64,000 bases of DNA, from NCBI GenBank assembly GCA_036267955.1, contig DATAVB010000036.1, positions 1 through 64,000 on the forward strand, read 5' to 3'. Of the stretch, positions 53,932 to 63,481 are shown one piece after another. Made by a program: the position numbers and the translations under genes. The DNA is from DATAVB01 sp036267955. Its GTDB lineage: Bacteria > Actinomycetota > Actinomycetes > Mycobacteriales > QHCD01. Numbering within the stretch: position 1 is the first letter of the stretch; every line of letters begins with the position of its first letter. The notes beneath the pieces were generated by a model. It was not told the origin of the DNA. It was given only the letters and a program-made list of their open reading frames with translations, and made no database searches.

Positions 53932-55569
53932 ATGCCCCGCGCGCTGAACCGCCGCCACTTCCTGCAGAAGGCCGGCAGCACGGCCGCGCTCGCGGCCGCC
54001 TCCGGTCCGCTGCTCGCCGGGTGTCACAGCAGCAAGAACAAGAACACGGCGGAGAGCAACACCAAGGTGAAGGTCCCGACGTACACCCCGTACGGCGCCG
54101 TACGGGCAGATCTCGCCGGAAACCCGGCCGGGCTGCAGGATGCCTACCTCCGCTATCCGGCGAACGCCAAGAAGGCCGTCGCGAGCCCGCCGGGCAAGGG
54201 CGGCGATTTCACTCCGATGACGCTGATCTACGGCGCGGTGCCGCCGGGGCCGGGCAGCAACAAGTACTGGCAGGAACTCAACAAGCGTCTCGGCGTCAAC
54301 CTCAAGCTCAACGTCGTCCCGGACGCGGACTACGACAACAAATTCGCCGCCGTGGTCGCCGGCGGCGACCTGCCGGACACCATCCTGATCCGGAACAACC
54401 CTGCGCACCTGCCGCAGCTGCTTTCGGCAAAGGCCCAGAATCTGACCGAGTTCCTGTCCGGCGATGCGGTGAAGGACTACCCGTTCCTGGCCAACCTGCC
54501 CACGGATTCGTGGCGCAGCACGATCTACGACGGTGGCATCTACGGCCTGCCGATCCCGCGCGCGGCCATCGGCAACGCGCTGTTCGTCCGGACCGACATC
54601 ATCAAGGCCCGCGGACTGGATCCCGACCCGAAGAGCTTCGCCGACTTCCGCACCCTGTGTAAGGGCCTCATCGACAAGAAGAAGAACCGGTGGGCGGCGG
54701 CCAACCCGTGGGGCATCCTCACGTTCGTGCAGGAGATGCTCAAGGCGCCGAACGGCTGGAAGGAGGACGGCGGGAAGTTCACCTCGGCGATCGAGACCGA
54801 CGAGACCCGACGCGCCATCGACGCCATCACCCAGATCGCCAAGGACGGGTCATTCCATCCGGACGCGTTCGCGGTCGGCACCACCGGGACGACCAAGGTC
54901 AAGCAGTGGATGTACAGCGGCGCCGTCTCGGTCGACCAGGACGGGTTCAAGGCGTGGTCGACCGACGTCTGGGCCACCTCCAAGCCGCTGCAGGCCAACA
55001 TCAACGCGATCGTGGCGCCCGGCTACGACGGCGGTCCGGGATCGCATTACTCGGGGTCCGGTGTCTTCGCGATCACCGCGCTGAAGAAGGCCAGCAAGGA
55101 GCGCACCAAGGAAGTGCTCAGCATCTGCAACTGGCTGGCCGCGCCATTCGGGACCGATGAATACCTGTTCCTGAAGTACGGGATCAAGGGCACCGACTAC
55201 ACGTTGAAGGACACCGATCCGATCCTCAACACCCTCGGAGCCAGCGAGACCAGCGTGCCGATCAAGTACATCGTCGACGGACCCGACATCCTGTACTCAC
55301 CCGGGCAGGAGGCCCTCGCCCGCGCCGAATACGCGTACCAGCAGAAGGCGATTCCGGTGCTCATCAAGAACCCGACCGTGGGCCTGTTCTCGGACACCAA
55401 CTCGAGCAAGGGCGCCGAGCTGACCAAGACGCTGACCGATCTGCAGACCCAGATCTTCCAGGGCCGGAAGAAACTCTCGGACTGGGACGACGCGGTCAAG
55501 GCGTGGCGGACCGGCGGCGGGGACACCATCCGCAAGGAGTACCAGGAGTCCTTCGCCAAGGCGAATTGA
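53932..55569 (+). CDS. Extracellular solute-binding lipoprotein, family 1 (LipO type, sugar importer)
   Basis: 545 residues. Tat-lipoprotein signal NRRHFLQKAGSTAALAAASG followed by LLAGC. The mature protein, YWQELNKRLGVNLKLNVVPDADY to AFAKAN-like end, is a family 1 extracellular binding protein similar to LipO-type sugar lipoproteins. AGGAGA precedes ATG 53932. No permeases follow, so this is an orphan binding protein. A sigma-70 promoter and LacI-like operator are visible upstream. Confidence 0.9.
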   Translation: MPRALNRRHFLQKAGSTAALAAASGPLLAGCHSSKNKNTAESNTKVKVPTYTPYGAVRADLAGNPAGLQDAYLRYPANAKKAVASPPGKGGDFTPMTLIYGAVPPGPGSNKYWQELNKRLGVNLKLNVVPDADYDNKFAAVVAGGDLPDTILIRNNPAHLPQLLSAKAQNLTEFLSGDAVKDYPFLANLPTDSWRSTIYDGGIYGLPIPRAAIGNALFVRTDIIKARGLDPDPKSFADFRTLCKGLIDKKKNRWAAANPWGILTFVQEMLKAPNGWKEDGGKFTSAIETDETRRAIDAITQIAKDGSFHPDAFAVGTTGTTKVKQWMYSGAVSVDQDGFKAWSTDVWATSKPLQANINAIVAPGYDGGPGSHYSGSGVFAITALKKASKERTKEVLSICNWLAAPFGTDEYLFLKYGIKGTDYTLKDTDPILNTLGASETSVPIKYIVDGPDILYSPGQEALARAEYAYQQKAIPVLIKNPTVGLFSDTNSSKGAELTKTLTDLQTQIFQGRKKLSDWDDAVKAWRTGGGDTIRKEYQESFAKAN

Positions 55570-55582
55570 TCCGGCCGGCCAG

Positions 55583-56335
55583 TTAGCCGGTCGCTGATCC
55601 GGCCGCCGTCATGATCGCGCGGATGCGCTCGGTCGACGTCCGGGGGCGCGCGTTCTCATCGGGCGGGCGCGCGCCGCTCAGGCTGAGCCGGGGATTGCGG
55701 AACCGTACGGCGCTGGCCTCGGGCCGGGATGCGGAGAAGTGCAGCTCGGTCACGCCGGTGCGCCGTACCAACTCCGCGACGGTGCTCTCGCTGACCCCGC
55801 CGCCGGGCATGATGACGATCCGCCCGGAGGCTCTTCTTTGCAGCTCGGCGATCAACTCGGCGCCCTCTGGCGCCGTGGCCTCCTGACCTGAGGTGAGCAG
55901 CCGGTCGACCGACAGGTCGATCAGCGCAGCCAGTGCGTGACGCGGGTCGCGGGTGAGGTCGAACGCGCGGTGGAAGGTCACCGACAGGCCGGCCGCCGCC
56001 CTGACCAGCGTCGCGGTCACGTCCTTGTCGATGTCCCCGTCGGGCGTCAGCGCGCCGATCACCACCCCGCGCGCCCCCGCTGCGCGGGCCGCCTCGATGT
56101 CGCTGACCATGACGGCGAGCTCGGCTCTGGAGTAGAGGAAATCCCCGCCACGCGGGCGGATCAGCACATGCACCCGCACCGGGCCGGCGGCCGCCACCGC
56201 CTGCTGGATCATCCCGAGGCTGGGCGTGATCCCGCCTTCGGCGAGATCCGCGCAGAGCTCGACCCGATCGGCCCCGGTCGTACGGGCGGCGGTGACGCCC
56301 TCGACGCTGTCCACGCAGATCTCGAACACCGGCAC
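55583..56335 (-). CDS. cutC: CutC family protein
   Basis: 250-residue TIM barrel. The start VPVFEICVDSVEGVTAA, GADRVELCADLAEGGITPS, RPRGGDFLYS, GVVIGALTPDGDID, TFHRAFDLTRDP and IMPGGGVSE are the conserved CutC blocks. Historically linked to copper homeostasis in E. coli, but that role is now doubtful and the reaction is unknown; the fold suggests an aldolase/epimerase-like enzyme. GTG 56335 is preceded by GAGGAGG. Converges with the binding lipoprotein gene and is divergent from the M81 peptidase gene. Confidence 0.92.
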   Translation of the reverse strand: MPVFEICVDSVEGVTAARTTGADRVELCADLAEGGITPSLGMIQQAVAAAGPVRVHVLIRPRGGDFLYSRAELAVMVSDIEAARAAGARGVVIGALTPDGDIDKDVTATLVRAAAGLSVTFHRAFDLTRDPRHALAALIDLSVDRLLTSGQEATAPEGAELIAELQRRASGRIVIMPGGGVSESTVAELVRRTGVTELHFSASRPEASAVRFRNPRLSLSGARPPDENARPRTSTERIRAIMTAAGSATG

Positions 56336-56404
56336 CAGGTCCTCCTCGGTCGACGGCCAGCATGGTTGCAGTAACTTGCGCGCCACAGGGCGGCATCGGC
56401 AAGA

Positions 56405-57865
56405 ATGCTCACCATGACACTTCGCGTCGGTATCGCCGGCATCGCCATTGAGTCCAGCACCTTCTCGCCGCACCGCACCGGGCTGGCGGATTTCGACGTC
56501 CGGCGCGGCGACCACCTGCTGGCCCGCTACAGCTGGCTCGACTCGGCCTGGGCGGACGGTGTCGAGTGGGTGCCGCTGCTGCACGCCCGGTCGTTGCCGG
56601 GCGGGGCCGTGCTGCCCGAGGTGTACGACGAGTTGTCGGCGGAGATCATCGAGCGGCTGCGGGCCTCCGGTCCGCTGGACGGATTCTTCTTCGACATCCA
56701 CGGCGCGATGAGCGTCGTCGGCCGGCAGGACGCGGAGGCCGACCTGGCCGGGCGGATCCGGGCGGTCCTCGGGCCGGACGTCCTGATGTCGACCTCGATG
56801 GACCTGCACGGCAACGTGTCGCGCGAGCTGGGCAGCACCGTCGACCTCATCACCTGCTACCGGATGGCGCCGCACGAGGACGCCCTGGAGAGCCGGGAAC
56901 GGGCTGCCCGCAACCTGGTCGAGCGGATGAAGTCCGGGCTCGGCAAGCCGGCCAAGGCCTGGGTGCAGGTGCCCGTGCTGCTGCCCGGCGAGAAGACCTC
57001 GACCCGGTTGGAGCCGGCCGCCTCGATCTACAAACGAGTGGCCGAGATCGCCGACGAGCCCGGCGTGCTGGACGCGGCCGTGTGGGTCGGCTACGCCTGG
57101 GCCGACGAACCTCGCTGCCGCGCGGCCGTCGTGGTGACCGGCGATGACACCGCACAGGTCACGGCCCGCGCGACCGAGCTGGCGCGGGATTACTGGGCGG
57201 CCCGGTCCGATTTCGCGTTCGTCGCGCCGACCGGCAGCCTCGCCGAGTGCGTGCGGAAGGGACTGGCCAGCCCGGCCCGGCCGTTCCTGATCAGCGACTC
57301 CGGCGACAATCCGACGGCCGGCGGGGCCGACGACGTCTCCTGGACGCTCGGCGAGCTGCTCGGCGTCGAGGAGCTGACCTCGGGTCGGGCGACCGCGATC
57401 CACGCCAGCATCACCGACGCCGATGCGGTCGCCGCCTGTGTCGCGGCCGGCGTCGGATCGTCCGTGTCGGTCTCGGCCGGCGGCAAGATCGACTCCGGGC
57501 CGTCGGGTCCGGTGTCGATGTCCGGGACGGTGTCCTCGATCGCCGAGGACCCGGTCGGCGGGACGACCGCGGTCGTCAGGGTCGGCGGGCTGCACTCGAT
57601 CCTCACCTCGCGCCGCAAGCCGTACCACCACATCGCCGACTTCGCCCTGCTCGGCCTCGAACCGGCCACCACCGATCTGGTGATCGTGAAGATCGGTTAT
57701 CTGGAGCCGGAACTGTACGAGCTGGCCGGCGACTGGCTGCTCGCGCTGACGCCCGGCGGCGTAGACCAGGATCTGTTGCGACTCGGGCACCACGGCGTCC
57801 GGCGGCCACTGTTCCCGTTCGACCCGGAGATGGCCGATCCGGACCTGACCCCGGAGCTCATCTAG
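56405..57865 (+). CDS. M81 family metallopeptidase (MlrC/microcystinase C-like)
   Basis: 486 residues. Zinc-site segments of the family are present: FDIHGAMSVVG, TSMDLHGNVS and DSGDNPTAGGADD. MlrC cleaves linearised microcystin, but most relatives outside toxin degraders have no known substrate and often sit beside amidohydrolase or sugar genes. ATG 56405 or 56414 may be the start. Its last bases are shared with the stop of the convergent downstream gene. Confidence 0.9.
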   Translation: MLTMTLRVGIAGIAIESSTFSPHRTGLADFDVRRGDHLLARYSWLDSAWADGVEWVPLLHARSLPGGAVLPEVYDELSAEIIERLRASGPLDGFFFDIHGAMSVVGRQDAEADLAGRIRAVLGPDVLMSTSMDLHGNVSRELGSTVDLITCYRMAPHEDALESRERAARNLVERMKSGLGKPAKAWVQVPVLLPGEKTSTRLEPAASIYKRVAEIADEPGVLDAAVWVGYAWADEPRCRAAVVVTGDDTAQVTARATELARDYWAARSDFAFVAPTGSLAECVRKGLASPARPFLISDSGDNPTAGGADDVSWTLGELLGVEELTSGRATAIHASITDADAVAACVAAGVGSSVSVSAGGKIDSGPSGPVSMSGTVSSIAEDPVGGTTAVVRVGGLHSILTSRRKPYHHIADFALLGLEPATTDLVIVKIGYLEPELYELAGDWLLALTPGGVDQDLLRLGHHGVRRPLFPFDPEMADPDLTPELI

Positions 57866-58443
57866 GGCACGGCTGGCCAGGCGTCGGCGCCGGGCGGCGG
57901 CTCGCCGATCATCTCGCGCAGCCGGGTCAGCCGCCGGCGTCCGGTGATCCGGTAGCCGGGGCCGCCGGCCCGCACACCGACGAAGGTCGCCGGTACACCG
58001 GCGGCGGCCAGCGCGGCGCCGCTTTTCGGCCAGGCCGGCTCGTCGGTCGGGCCGAGGCGCAGCAGGTAGCCGGCGACAGTGGCGGCGGGTGCGCCGGCGG
58101 CGATAACCCACAGCCGCAGGCCGGCGCCGTCGAGCACGAACCCTGCCGGCGCCGATTTGACCGCGCCACTGAGCCAGCGGTGGGCCAAGGGGGAGAGTGA
58201 ACGGCTGAATTCGGTGCGCACGGCAGTGCCGTCGCTGTCGGCGGGAACCTGGTCGCCGGCCAGCCCGCGGTCGGCGAAGGCGGCGAGCAGCGCGTCGGCC
58301 CGCCACTGCTCGTCGACGATGACCGACAGCCGGGCGGTATCGCGGCTGCGGACCGCCTGCCCCGGCCCGGCCAACAGGCCCTGCAGATCGGTCAGCTCGG
58401 GCCCGCTCATGGCGGGCGCGAAGAGGGAGAGCTGATCCGACAC
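57862..58443 (-). CDS. Conserved hypothetical protein
   Basis: 193 residues, no known function. Starts VSDQLSLFAPAMSGPELTDL and contains LAGPGQAVRSRDTARLSVIV and ALAAAGVPATFVGVRAGGPGY. This pattern (DQLSLF plus LAGPGQ and GRRRLTRLREM near the end) recurs in actinobacteria as a conserved unknown, which supports it being real. GTG 58443 is used; the open frame extends upstream without conserved sequence. Two-base overlap of stop codons with the M81 gene. Confidence 0.72.
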   Translation of the reverse strand: MSDQLSLFAPAMSGPELTDLQGLLAGPGQAVRSRDTARLSVIVDEQWRADALLAAFADRGLAGDQVPADSDGTAVRTEFSRSLSPLAHRWLSGAVKSAPAGFVLDGAGLRLWVIAAGAPAATVAGYLLRLGPTDEPAWPKSGAALAAAGVPATFVGVRAGGPGYRITGRRRLTRLREMIGEPPPGADAWPAVP

Positions 58444-58564
58444 GTCGAGCAGCCTACGGCCGACCGGGGACACTCCCCTGCCGCCGCACCACGCTGAATC
58501 GGTGACATCCGGGCAACCGGACAAACCCCGCGCCGCCCCTCCGATCGGCATCCCCGTCCGCTCA

Positions 58565-58660
58565 CCTACGACACTGCTCCGCGGGCCGGAGCAACGTCGT
58601 AGGAGCGTGTCTGACAACCCGCCTACGACCGTGCTCCACTCCCCGGAGCAGTGTCGTAGG
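58565..58660. repeat. Composite palindrome: two nested 39-bp hairpins
   Basis: Hairpin 1 (58565-58603) and hairpin 2 (58622-58660) each have 16-base arms of type CCTACGACNNTGCTCC with two mismatches. The far left arm and far right arm are exact inverse complements (CCTACGACACTGCTCC), so the whole 96 bases can also fold end to end. Located in a 341-base gap between divergent genes that holds nothing else recognisable. Confidence 0.9.
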
Positions 58661-58784
58661 GCGCGGAGCGACCCCCTGCCGGCGGGCCTGAATCGTTGAG
58701 ATTGCCGACACAGGCCGGTCGACCGGGACGTCCGCAACCGGCGAGCCGGTTTCGTCGCACCAGCCGATCCGGCAAGGTGGCAGC

Positions 58785-59801
58785 ATGCGCGCACTCGTCT
58801 TTCACGGACCCTGGGACATTCGGGTCGAGGAACGGCCCGATCCGCAGCCGGCCGCCGACGAGGTGCTGGTCGAAATCCTCGCCACCGGCATCTGCGGTTC
58901 GGACATCCACGGCTTCACCGGCGAGAACGGCCGCCGCAAGCCGGATCAGGTGATGGGCCACGAGACGGTCGGGCGGATCCGGGCGCGCGGCGCGCAGGCC
59001 GAGACCGCCCCACCCGTGGGCTCGCTCGTCACCGTCAACCCGATCGTCATCTGCGGCCAGTGCGCGGCCTGCCGCGGCGAGACGGCCGGGCGGTGCACGG
59101 CCTCCAAGGTCATCGGGGTCGCGCCGGAGATCAGCGCGGCTTTCGCCGACCTGATGGTGGCCCCGGCCCGCAACATCGTGCCGCTGCCGGCCGAGCTTCC
59201 GGTCGACTACGGCGCGCTGGTCGAGCCGCTGTCCGTCGGCTTTCACGCGGTCGGGCGCGGATCGTGCAGCAGCGATGACGCGGTACTGATCATCGGCGGC
59301 GGACCGATCGGCCAGTCCGCCGCGATCGCCGCCCGCCGCGTCGGCGCCCGCACCATCACGGTCAGCGAGCCGGACGAGCGTCGTCGGGCGCTGCTCAGCT
59401 CGCTCGGCATCACCGCCGTCGAGCCGAGCGGCCTGGACGCGCTGGCCGAGGCACCGACCCTGGTCGTCGACGCCGTCGGGTCGGCCCGCTCGGTGGGCGA
59501 CGCGCTGCGGGTCTCCGCGCCCGGTTCCAGGATCGTGCTGGTCGGTATGCAGCAGCCCAACCTCGAGGTCGCCGCCTACGCGGTGAGTGTCGAGGAGCGC
59601 ACCATCGTCGGCAGTTACTCCTACACCGACTCCGAGTTCGAGGAGACCGCCCGCTGGGTCGGCGGTGCGCCGGCCGAATTGGCGCACCTCATCGAGGGCC
59701 GGGTCGGCTGGGAGGCCGCCGCCGACACGTTCACCGGGCTGGCCAAGGGCGAGAACCCGGCCAGCAAGGTGCTGATCTTCCCCGGCGGCGCGCCTTCGTG
59801 A
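58785..59801 (+). CDS. Zinc-dependent medium-chain dehydrogenase
   Basis: NAD(P)-dependent alcohol/polyol dehydrogenase of 338 residues. Catalytic zinc Cys and His/Glu lie in GICGSDIHGF and VMGHETVG; structural zinc Cys are CGQCAACRGETAGRC; the Rossmann fingerprint is VLIIGGGPIGQSAAIAA. The set is complete. Possible substrates include sorbitol-like polyols or threonine, not distinguishable. Its stop overlaps the next start (GTGA), so it is coupled to the SGNH hydrolase. Confidence 0.93.
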   Translation: MRALVFHGPWDIRVEERPDPQPAADEVLVEILATGICGSDIHGFTGENGRRKPDQVMGHETVGRIRARGAQAETAPPVGSLVTVNPIVICGQCAACRGETAGRCTASKVIGVAPEISAAFADLMVAPARNIVPLPAELPVDYGALVEPLSVGFHAVGRGSCSSDDAVLIIGGGPIGQSAAIAARRVGARTITVSEPDERRRALLSSLGITAVEPSGLDALAEAPTLVVDAVGSARSVGDALRVSAPGSRIVLVGMQQPNLEVAAYAVSVEERTIVGSYSYTDSEFEETARWVGGAPAELAHLIEGRVGWEAAADTFTGLAKGENPASKVLIFPGGAPS

Positions 59802-60955
59802 AGGACCATCCCAGGGCCCTCGCCGCCGCGTGGCGCGGGGTCCTGGCCGGCGGCGTCGATCCGGCCGAAGTGCGGCAGGTGATCGGGGAACGGCTCGTAC
59901 TGCCGGCGGAGGAGCCGGACGCGTGGCGCTCGGGCCGGCCCTTACGTGGCGTACGGACCGAGACCCGCGGCCAGGACGGCACCCCTGCCCCCGGCGCCCT
60001 CGATCCCGCCAGCGTGACAGTCCACAGTGGACTCGATCTCGGCCGGCATTACCTTGTCGACGAACACTGGGGCACGCTCGGCGCGCCGGTCGAGCGGCAG
60101 GTGAGCGTCGACTACCGGTACTCGCTGCTGCGGGTGGACAGCATCATCGAGACCGAGCGCGTGGCACTGGTACGCGGCCGCAGTCACCTGACCGCGCCGC
60201 TCCCGCCGCCGTTGCCGGCCGGTGCCCGCCGGCTGGCCAACGTCTTCGTGCCGTACTTCAGCAATGGCCGCGACTACGACGTCTTTCCGGTCTCCGAGCC
60301 CGACCGACAGTCTTCGTCCACTGTGGACATGCTGCCGCGGTTCGCAGCCAAACTGAGTCGGCGGCAACCGGTGAAAGTCGTCTGCTGGGGCGACAGCGTG
60401 ACCGAGGGCGGCGACTCCAGCAGCGAGCAGACCGCCTATCCGGCCGTACTGTCGCGGCTATTGCGCGCAGCCCATCCGGACGTGCGGATCGAATTGACCG
60501 CCGTTGCCGTGGGCGGCTCGAACTCCACGCAGTGGCTGGGAGAGGAACCCCGATGCGATTGGGAACGGGTCGCCGCGGAACACCCGGATCTGGTGACGGT
60601 CGAATTCGTCAACGACGCCGGGCTGGCCGAATCCGCCTGGGAAGAAACGTATCTCGAGATCGTCAGCCGGATCCGTGCGCTCGGGGCCGAGCCGCTGCTG
60701 ACGACGCCACATTTCACCATGCCGGCGATGATGGGAATCGACGACCTGCGCGCCGCCGACCCGCGGCCGTACGTGCGTTTTATCCGGGATTTCGCGGCGC
60801 GCCAACGGATTGCGCTGGCCGATGTCTCGGCCCGCTGGGAACGGCTGGCGAGCGAGGGACTGCCGTACATCACCCTGCTCGCCAACGCGATCAACCATCC
60901 CGATGACCGGGGACATGCGCTCGCCGCCGACGAGTTGTTCCGCTCTCTGACCTGA
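59798..60955 (+). CDS. SGNH/GDSL-type esterase with N-terminal domain
   Basis: 385 residues. Residues 1-185 are an unrecognised beta-rich region; residues 190-385 are an SGNH hydrolase: nucleophile in VCWGDSVTEGGDSS, oxyanion Gly in AVGGSNST, block III-like FVNDAGLAESAWEE (Asn), and catalytic Asp-His in INHPDDRGH. No signal peptide, so cytosolic. The coupled dehydrogenase suggests deacylation and then oxidation of one substrate. Confidence 0.87.
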   Translation: MKDHPRALAAAWRGVLAGGVDPAEVRQVIGERLVLPAEEPDAWRSGRPLRGVRTETRGQDGTPAPGALDPASVTVHSGLDLGRHYLVDEHWGTLGAPVERQVSVDYRYSLLRVDSIIETERVALVRGRSHLTAPLPPPLPAGARRLANVFVPYFSNGRDYDVFPVSEPDRQSSSTVDMLPRFAAKLSRRQPVKVVCWGDSVTEGGDSSSEQTAYPAVLSRLLRAAHPDVRIELTAVAVGGSNSTQWLGEEPRCDWERVAAEHPDLVTVEFVNDAGLAESAWEETYLEIVSRIRALGAEPLLTTPHFTMPAMMGIDDLRAADPRPYVRFIRDFAARQRIALADVSARWERLASEGLPYITLLANAINHPDDRGHALAADELFRSLT

Positions 60956-60957
60956 GA

Positions 60958-61001
60958 CACGAAAAAGCCCCCGACACCACGGCGTCGGGGGCTTTTTCGT
61001 G
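60958..61001. terminator. Bidirectional intrinsic terminator
   Basis: Perfect 18-base stem, CACGAAAAAGCCCCCGAC paired with 60984-61001, loop eight bases. The A-run and T-run inside the stem give terminators in both directions for the esterase and hppA genes. Confidence 0.96.
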
Positions 61002-61004
61002 CGG

Positions 61005-63344
61005 CTAAGCCTCGATTCGCTCCTGCTTCGGAGCGGTGCCGACCGTGACCTCGCGCCGCTTCGCGACGATGACCGCACCGGCCACGATCGCGATCGCGAC
61101 TACGGCGATCACCACCCGCACGCCGACATTGGAGTGCTCGCCGATCGACAGCTTGACCACGGCCGGGGCGATGAGCACCGCGACCAGGTTCATCACCTTG
61201 ATCAACGGGTTGAGGGCCGGGCCCGCGGTGTCCTTGAACGGGTCGCCGACCGTGTCGCCGATGATCGTCGCCTCGTGCGCGTCGCTGCCCTTGCCGCCGT
61301 ACTGACCGTCCTCGACGATCTTCTTGGCGTTGTCCCAGGCCCCACCGGAGTTGGCCAGGAAGATCGCCATGAGTACGCCGGTGCCGATGGCGCCGGCGAG
61401 GTAGCCGGCGAGCGGACCGGTGCCCAGCAGAAAACCGGTCGCGACCGGAGCCAGGACCGCCAGCAGGCCGGGAGTGACCAGCTCACGCAGCGAGTCCCGG
61501 GTGCAGATGTCGACGACGCGGCCGTACTCCGGCTTCTCCTCACCGGTCATGATCCCGGGGTGGGTGCGGAACTGCTCGCGCACCTCGAAGACGACCCGGG
61601 CCGCGGCCCGGGACACCGCGTTGATCGCCAGCCCGGAGAAGAAGAACACGACCGCGGCGCCGATGATCAGGCCGACCAGCACGTTGGGCTGGAAGATGTC
61701 GGTGCCCAACGCGAGCTGGGACAACCGACCCGGTGTACCGGTGACGTGCGCCGTGCCGATGGCCTGGCTGACCGCCGTCTGGAATGACCCGAACAGCGCG
61801 GTCGCCGCCAGCACGGCGGTCGCGATCGCGATGCCCTTGGTGATCGCCTTCGTGGTGTTGCCGACGGCGTCGAGGTCGGTGAGGACCCGGGCCGCGGTCT
61901 CGTCCACATCGCCGGACATCTCGGCAATGCCCTGCGCGTTGTCGCTCACCGGGCCGAAGGTGTCCATCGAGACGATGACGCCGGCGGTGGTGAGCAGGCC
62001 GCAACCGGCGAGGGCCACGGCGAAGAGGGACAGCGTGACCGAACCGCCGCCGAGCAGGAAGGCCAGGTACACACCGCCGGCGAGCAGCAGGGCCGAGTAG
62101 ACGGCCGACTCCAGCCCGAGCGAGATGCCGGACAGGATCACGGTCGCCGAGCCGGTCAGCGAGGTCCGCGCCACGTCCTTGGTGGGCTTGCGCGCGGTGT
62201 CGGTGAAGAAGCCGGTGAGCTGCTGGATCGCCGTGGCCAGGGCAATACCGATGAACACCGCGAGGAACGCGATGACGGCCGGGTTGCCGCTGGGCGTGTC
62301 ACTGAGGTTGAGGCCGAACAGGGCGCTGGTGCCGGAGTGCAGCGACTTGAAGGACGACGGCAGGTAGGTGAACGCCGCGATCGCCACCAGAGCGAGTGAG
62401 GTGATCGCGGAGATGAAGAAGCCCCGGTTGATCGGCACCAGGCCCGAACGGTCGCTTTCGCGCAGTCGGGTCGCGAAAATGCCGACGACAGAGCTGATGA
62501 CGCCGATGGCGGCGACGATCAGCGGGAAGAGCAGCCCCTTGGCACCGAACGCGACGTGGCCCAGGATCAGGGCCGCGACGAGGGTCACGGCGTACGACTC
62601 GAAGAGGTCGGCCGCCATGCCGGCACAGTCACCGACGTTGTCGCCGACGTTGTCGGCGATGGTGGCCGCGTTGCGCGGGTCGTCCTCCGGGATGCCAGCC
62701 TCGACCTTGCCGACCAGGTCGGCACCCACGTCGGCGGCCTTGGTGAAGATGCCGCCGCCGACACGCATGAACATCGCGAGCAGGGCGCCACCGAAGCCGA
62801 AGCCCTCGAGCACGGTCGGCGCGTTCTGGTTGAAGATCAACAGAACGAGCGCGGCGCCGAGCAGGCCGAGGCCGACGGTGAGCATGCCGCAGACGCCGCC
62901 GGTACGGAAGGCGATCCGGAAGCCCTGGGCTTCACCGCCCTCGCGCGCGGCCGCCGCGACCCGGACGTTGGCCCGGGTCGCCAGCGTCATGCCGAAAAAG
63001 CCGACTGTTGCGGAGAATCCGGCACCGACGAGAAAGAACAGGGCGCGTCCGATCCGGACCGACCAGCCTCCTTCGGTGACGGGGAGAACCAGCATCACGA
63101 CGAAGACGAGCACCGCGAAGACGCTCAGCGTCTTGAACTGGCGGGACAGGTAGGCCGAAGCGCCCTCCTGCACTGCCTTCGCGATCTCCTGCATTCGCGG
63201 TGTGCCCTGGCTGGCGCTTCCGACCTCCTTGTAGAGGTAGTAGGCGAGGCCAAGCGCTGCGAGAGCGATAACGAGGATGGCGACGACGAAGCCGTAATCG
63301 CCGCCACCGATCTTCGCAGCGTCGGCAAGGTACGGGCGGGGCAT
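61005..63344 (-). CDS. hppA: K+-independent proton-pumping membrane pyrophosphatase
   Basis: Couples pyrophosphate hydrolysis to proton export; 779 residues with about 16 helices. Pyrophosphate-binding acidic motifs GGGIFTKAADVGADLVGKVE and DNVGDNVGDCAGMAADLFE, and GDTVGDPFKDTAGPALNPL, are intact. AVGNTTKAITKG carries Lys at the position where K+-dependent enzymes have Ala, so this is the K+-independent type. ATG 63344 follows GGAGG; the open frame continues upstream to 63968 without conserved sequence. Confidence 0.97.
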   Translation of the reverse strand: MPRPYLADAAKIGGGDYGFVVAILVIALAALGLAYYLYKEVGSASQGTPRMQEIAKAVQEGASAYLSRQFKTLSVFAVLVFVVMLVLPVTEGGWSVRIGRALFFLVGAGFSATVGFFGMTLATRANVRVAAAAREGGEAQGFRIAFRTGGVCGMLTVGLGLLGAALVLLIFNQNAPTVLEGFGFGGALLAMFMRVGGGIFTKAADVGADLVGKVEAGIPEDDPRNAATIADNVGDNVGDCAGMAADLFESYAVTLVAALILGHVAFGAKGLLFPLIVAAIGVISSVVGIFATRLRESDRSGLVPINRGFFISAITSLALVAIAAFTYLPSSFKSLHSGTSALFGLNLSDTPSGNPAVIAFLAVFIGIALATAIQQLTGFFTDTARKPTKDVARTSLTGSATVILSGISLGLESAVYSALLLAGGVYLAFLLGGGSVTLSLFAVALAGCGLLTTAGVIVSMDTFGPVSDNAQGIAEMSGDVDETAARVLTDLDAVGNTTKAITKGIAIATAVLAATALFGSFQTAVSQAIGTAHVTGTPGRLSQLALGTDIFQPNVLVGLIIGAAVVFFFSGLAINAVSRAAARVVFEVREQFRTHPGIMTGEEKPEYGRVVDICTRDSLRELVTPGLLAVLAPVATGFLLGTGPLAGYLAGAIGTGVLMAIFLANSGGAWDNAKKIVEDGQYGGKGSDAHEATIIGDTVGDPFKDTAGPALNPLIKVMNLVAVLIAPAVVKLSIGEHSNVGVRVVIAVVAIAIVAGAVIVAKRREVTVGTAPKQERIEA

Positions 63345-63481
63345 GCGTCCTCCAAGCCGGCTGAGTATTCCGAACCCTTCGGTCTGCCGATCAGGGCGCG
63401 GAGCGGTATGACGCGAGCATGGTCGCGTGCGGTGCCGGGAGTGTAGAGGAGAGCAGGCGTTACAGCAGCGCCGGGGTCGAG

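Noticed and set aside
56336..58306. Upstream extension of the cutC reading frame
   Set aside because: Runs antisense through the M81 gene; not conserved, caused by GC-rich codon bias.
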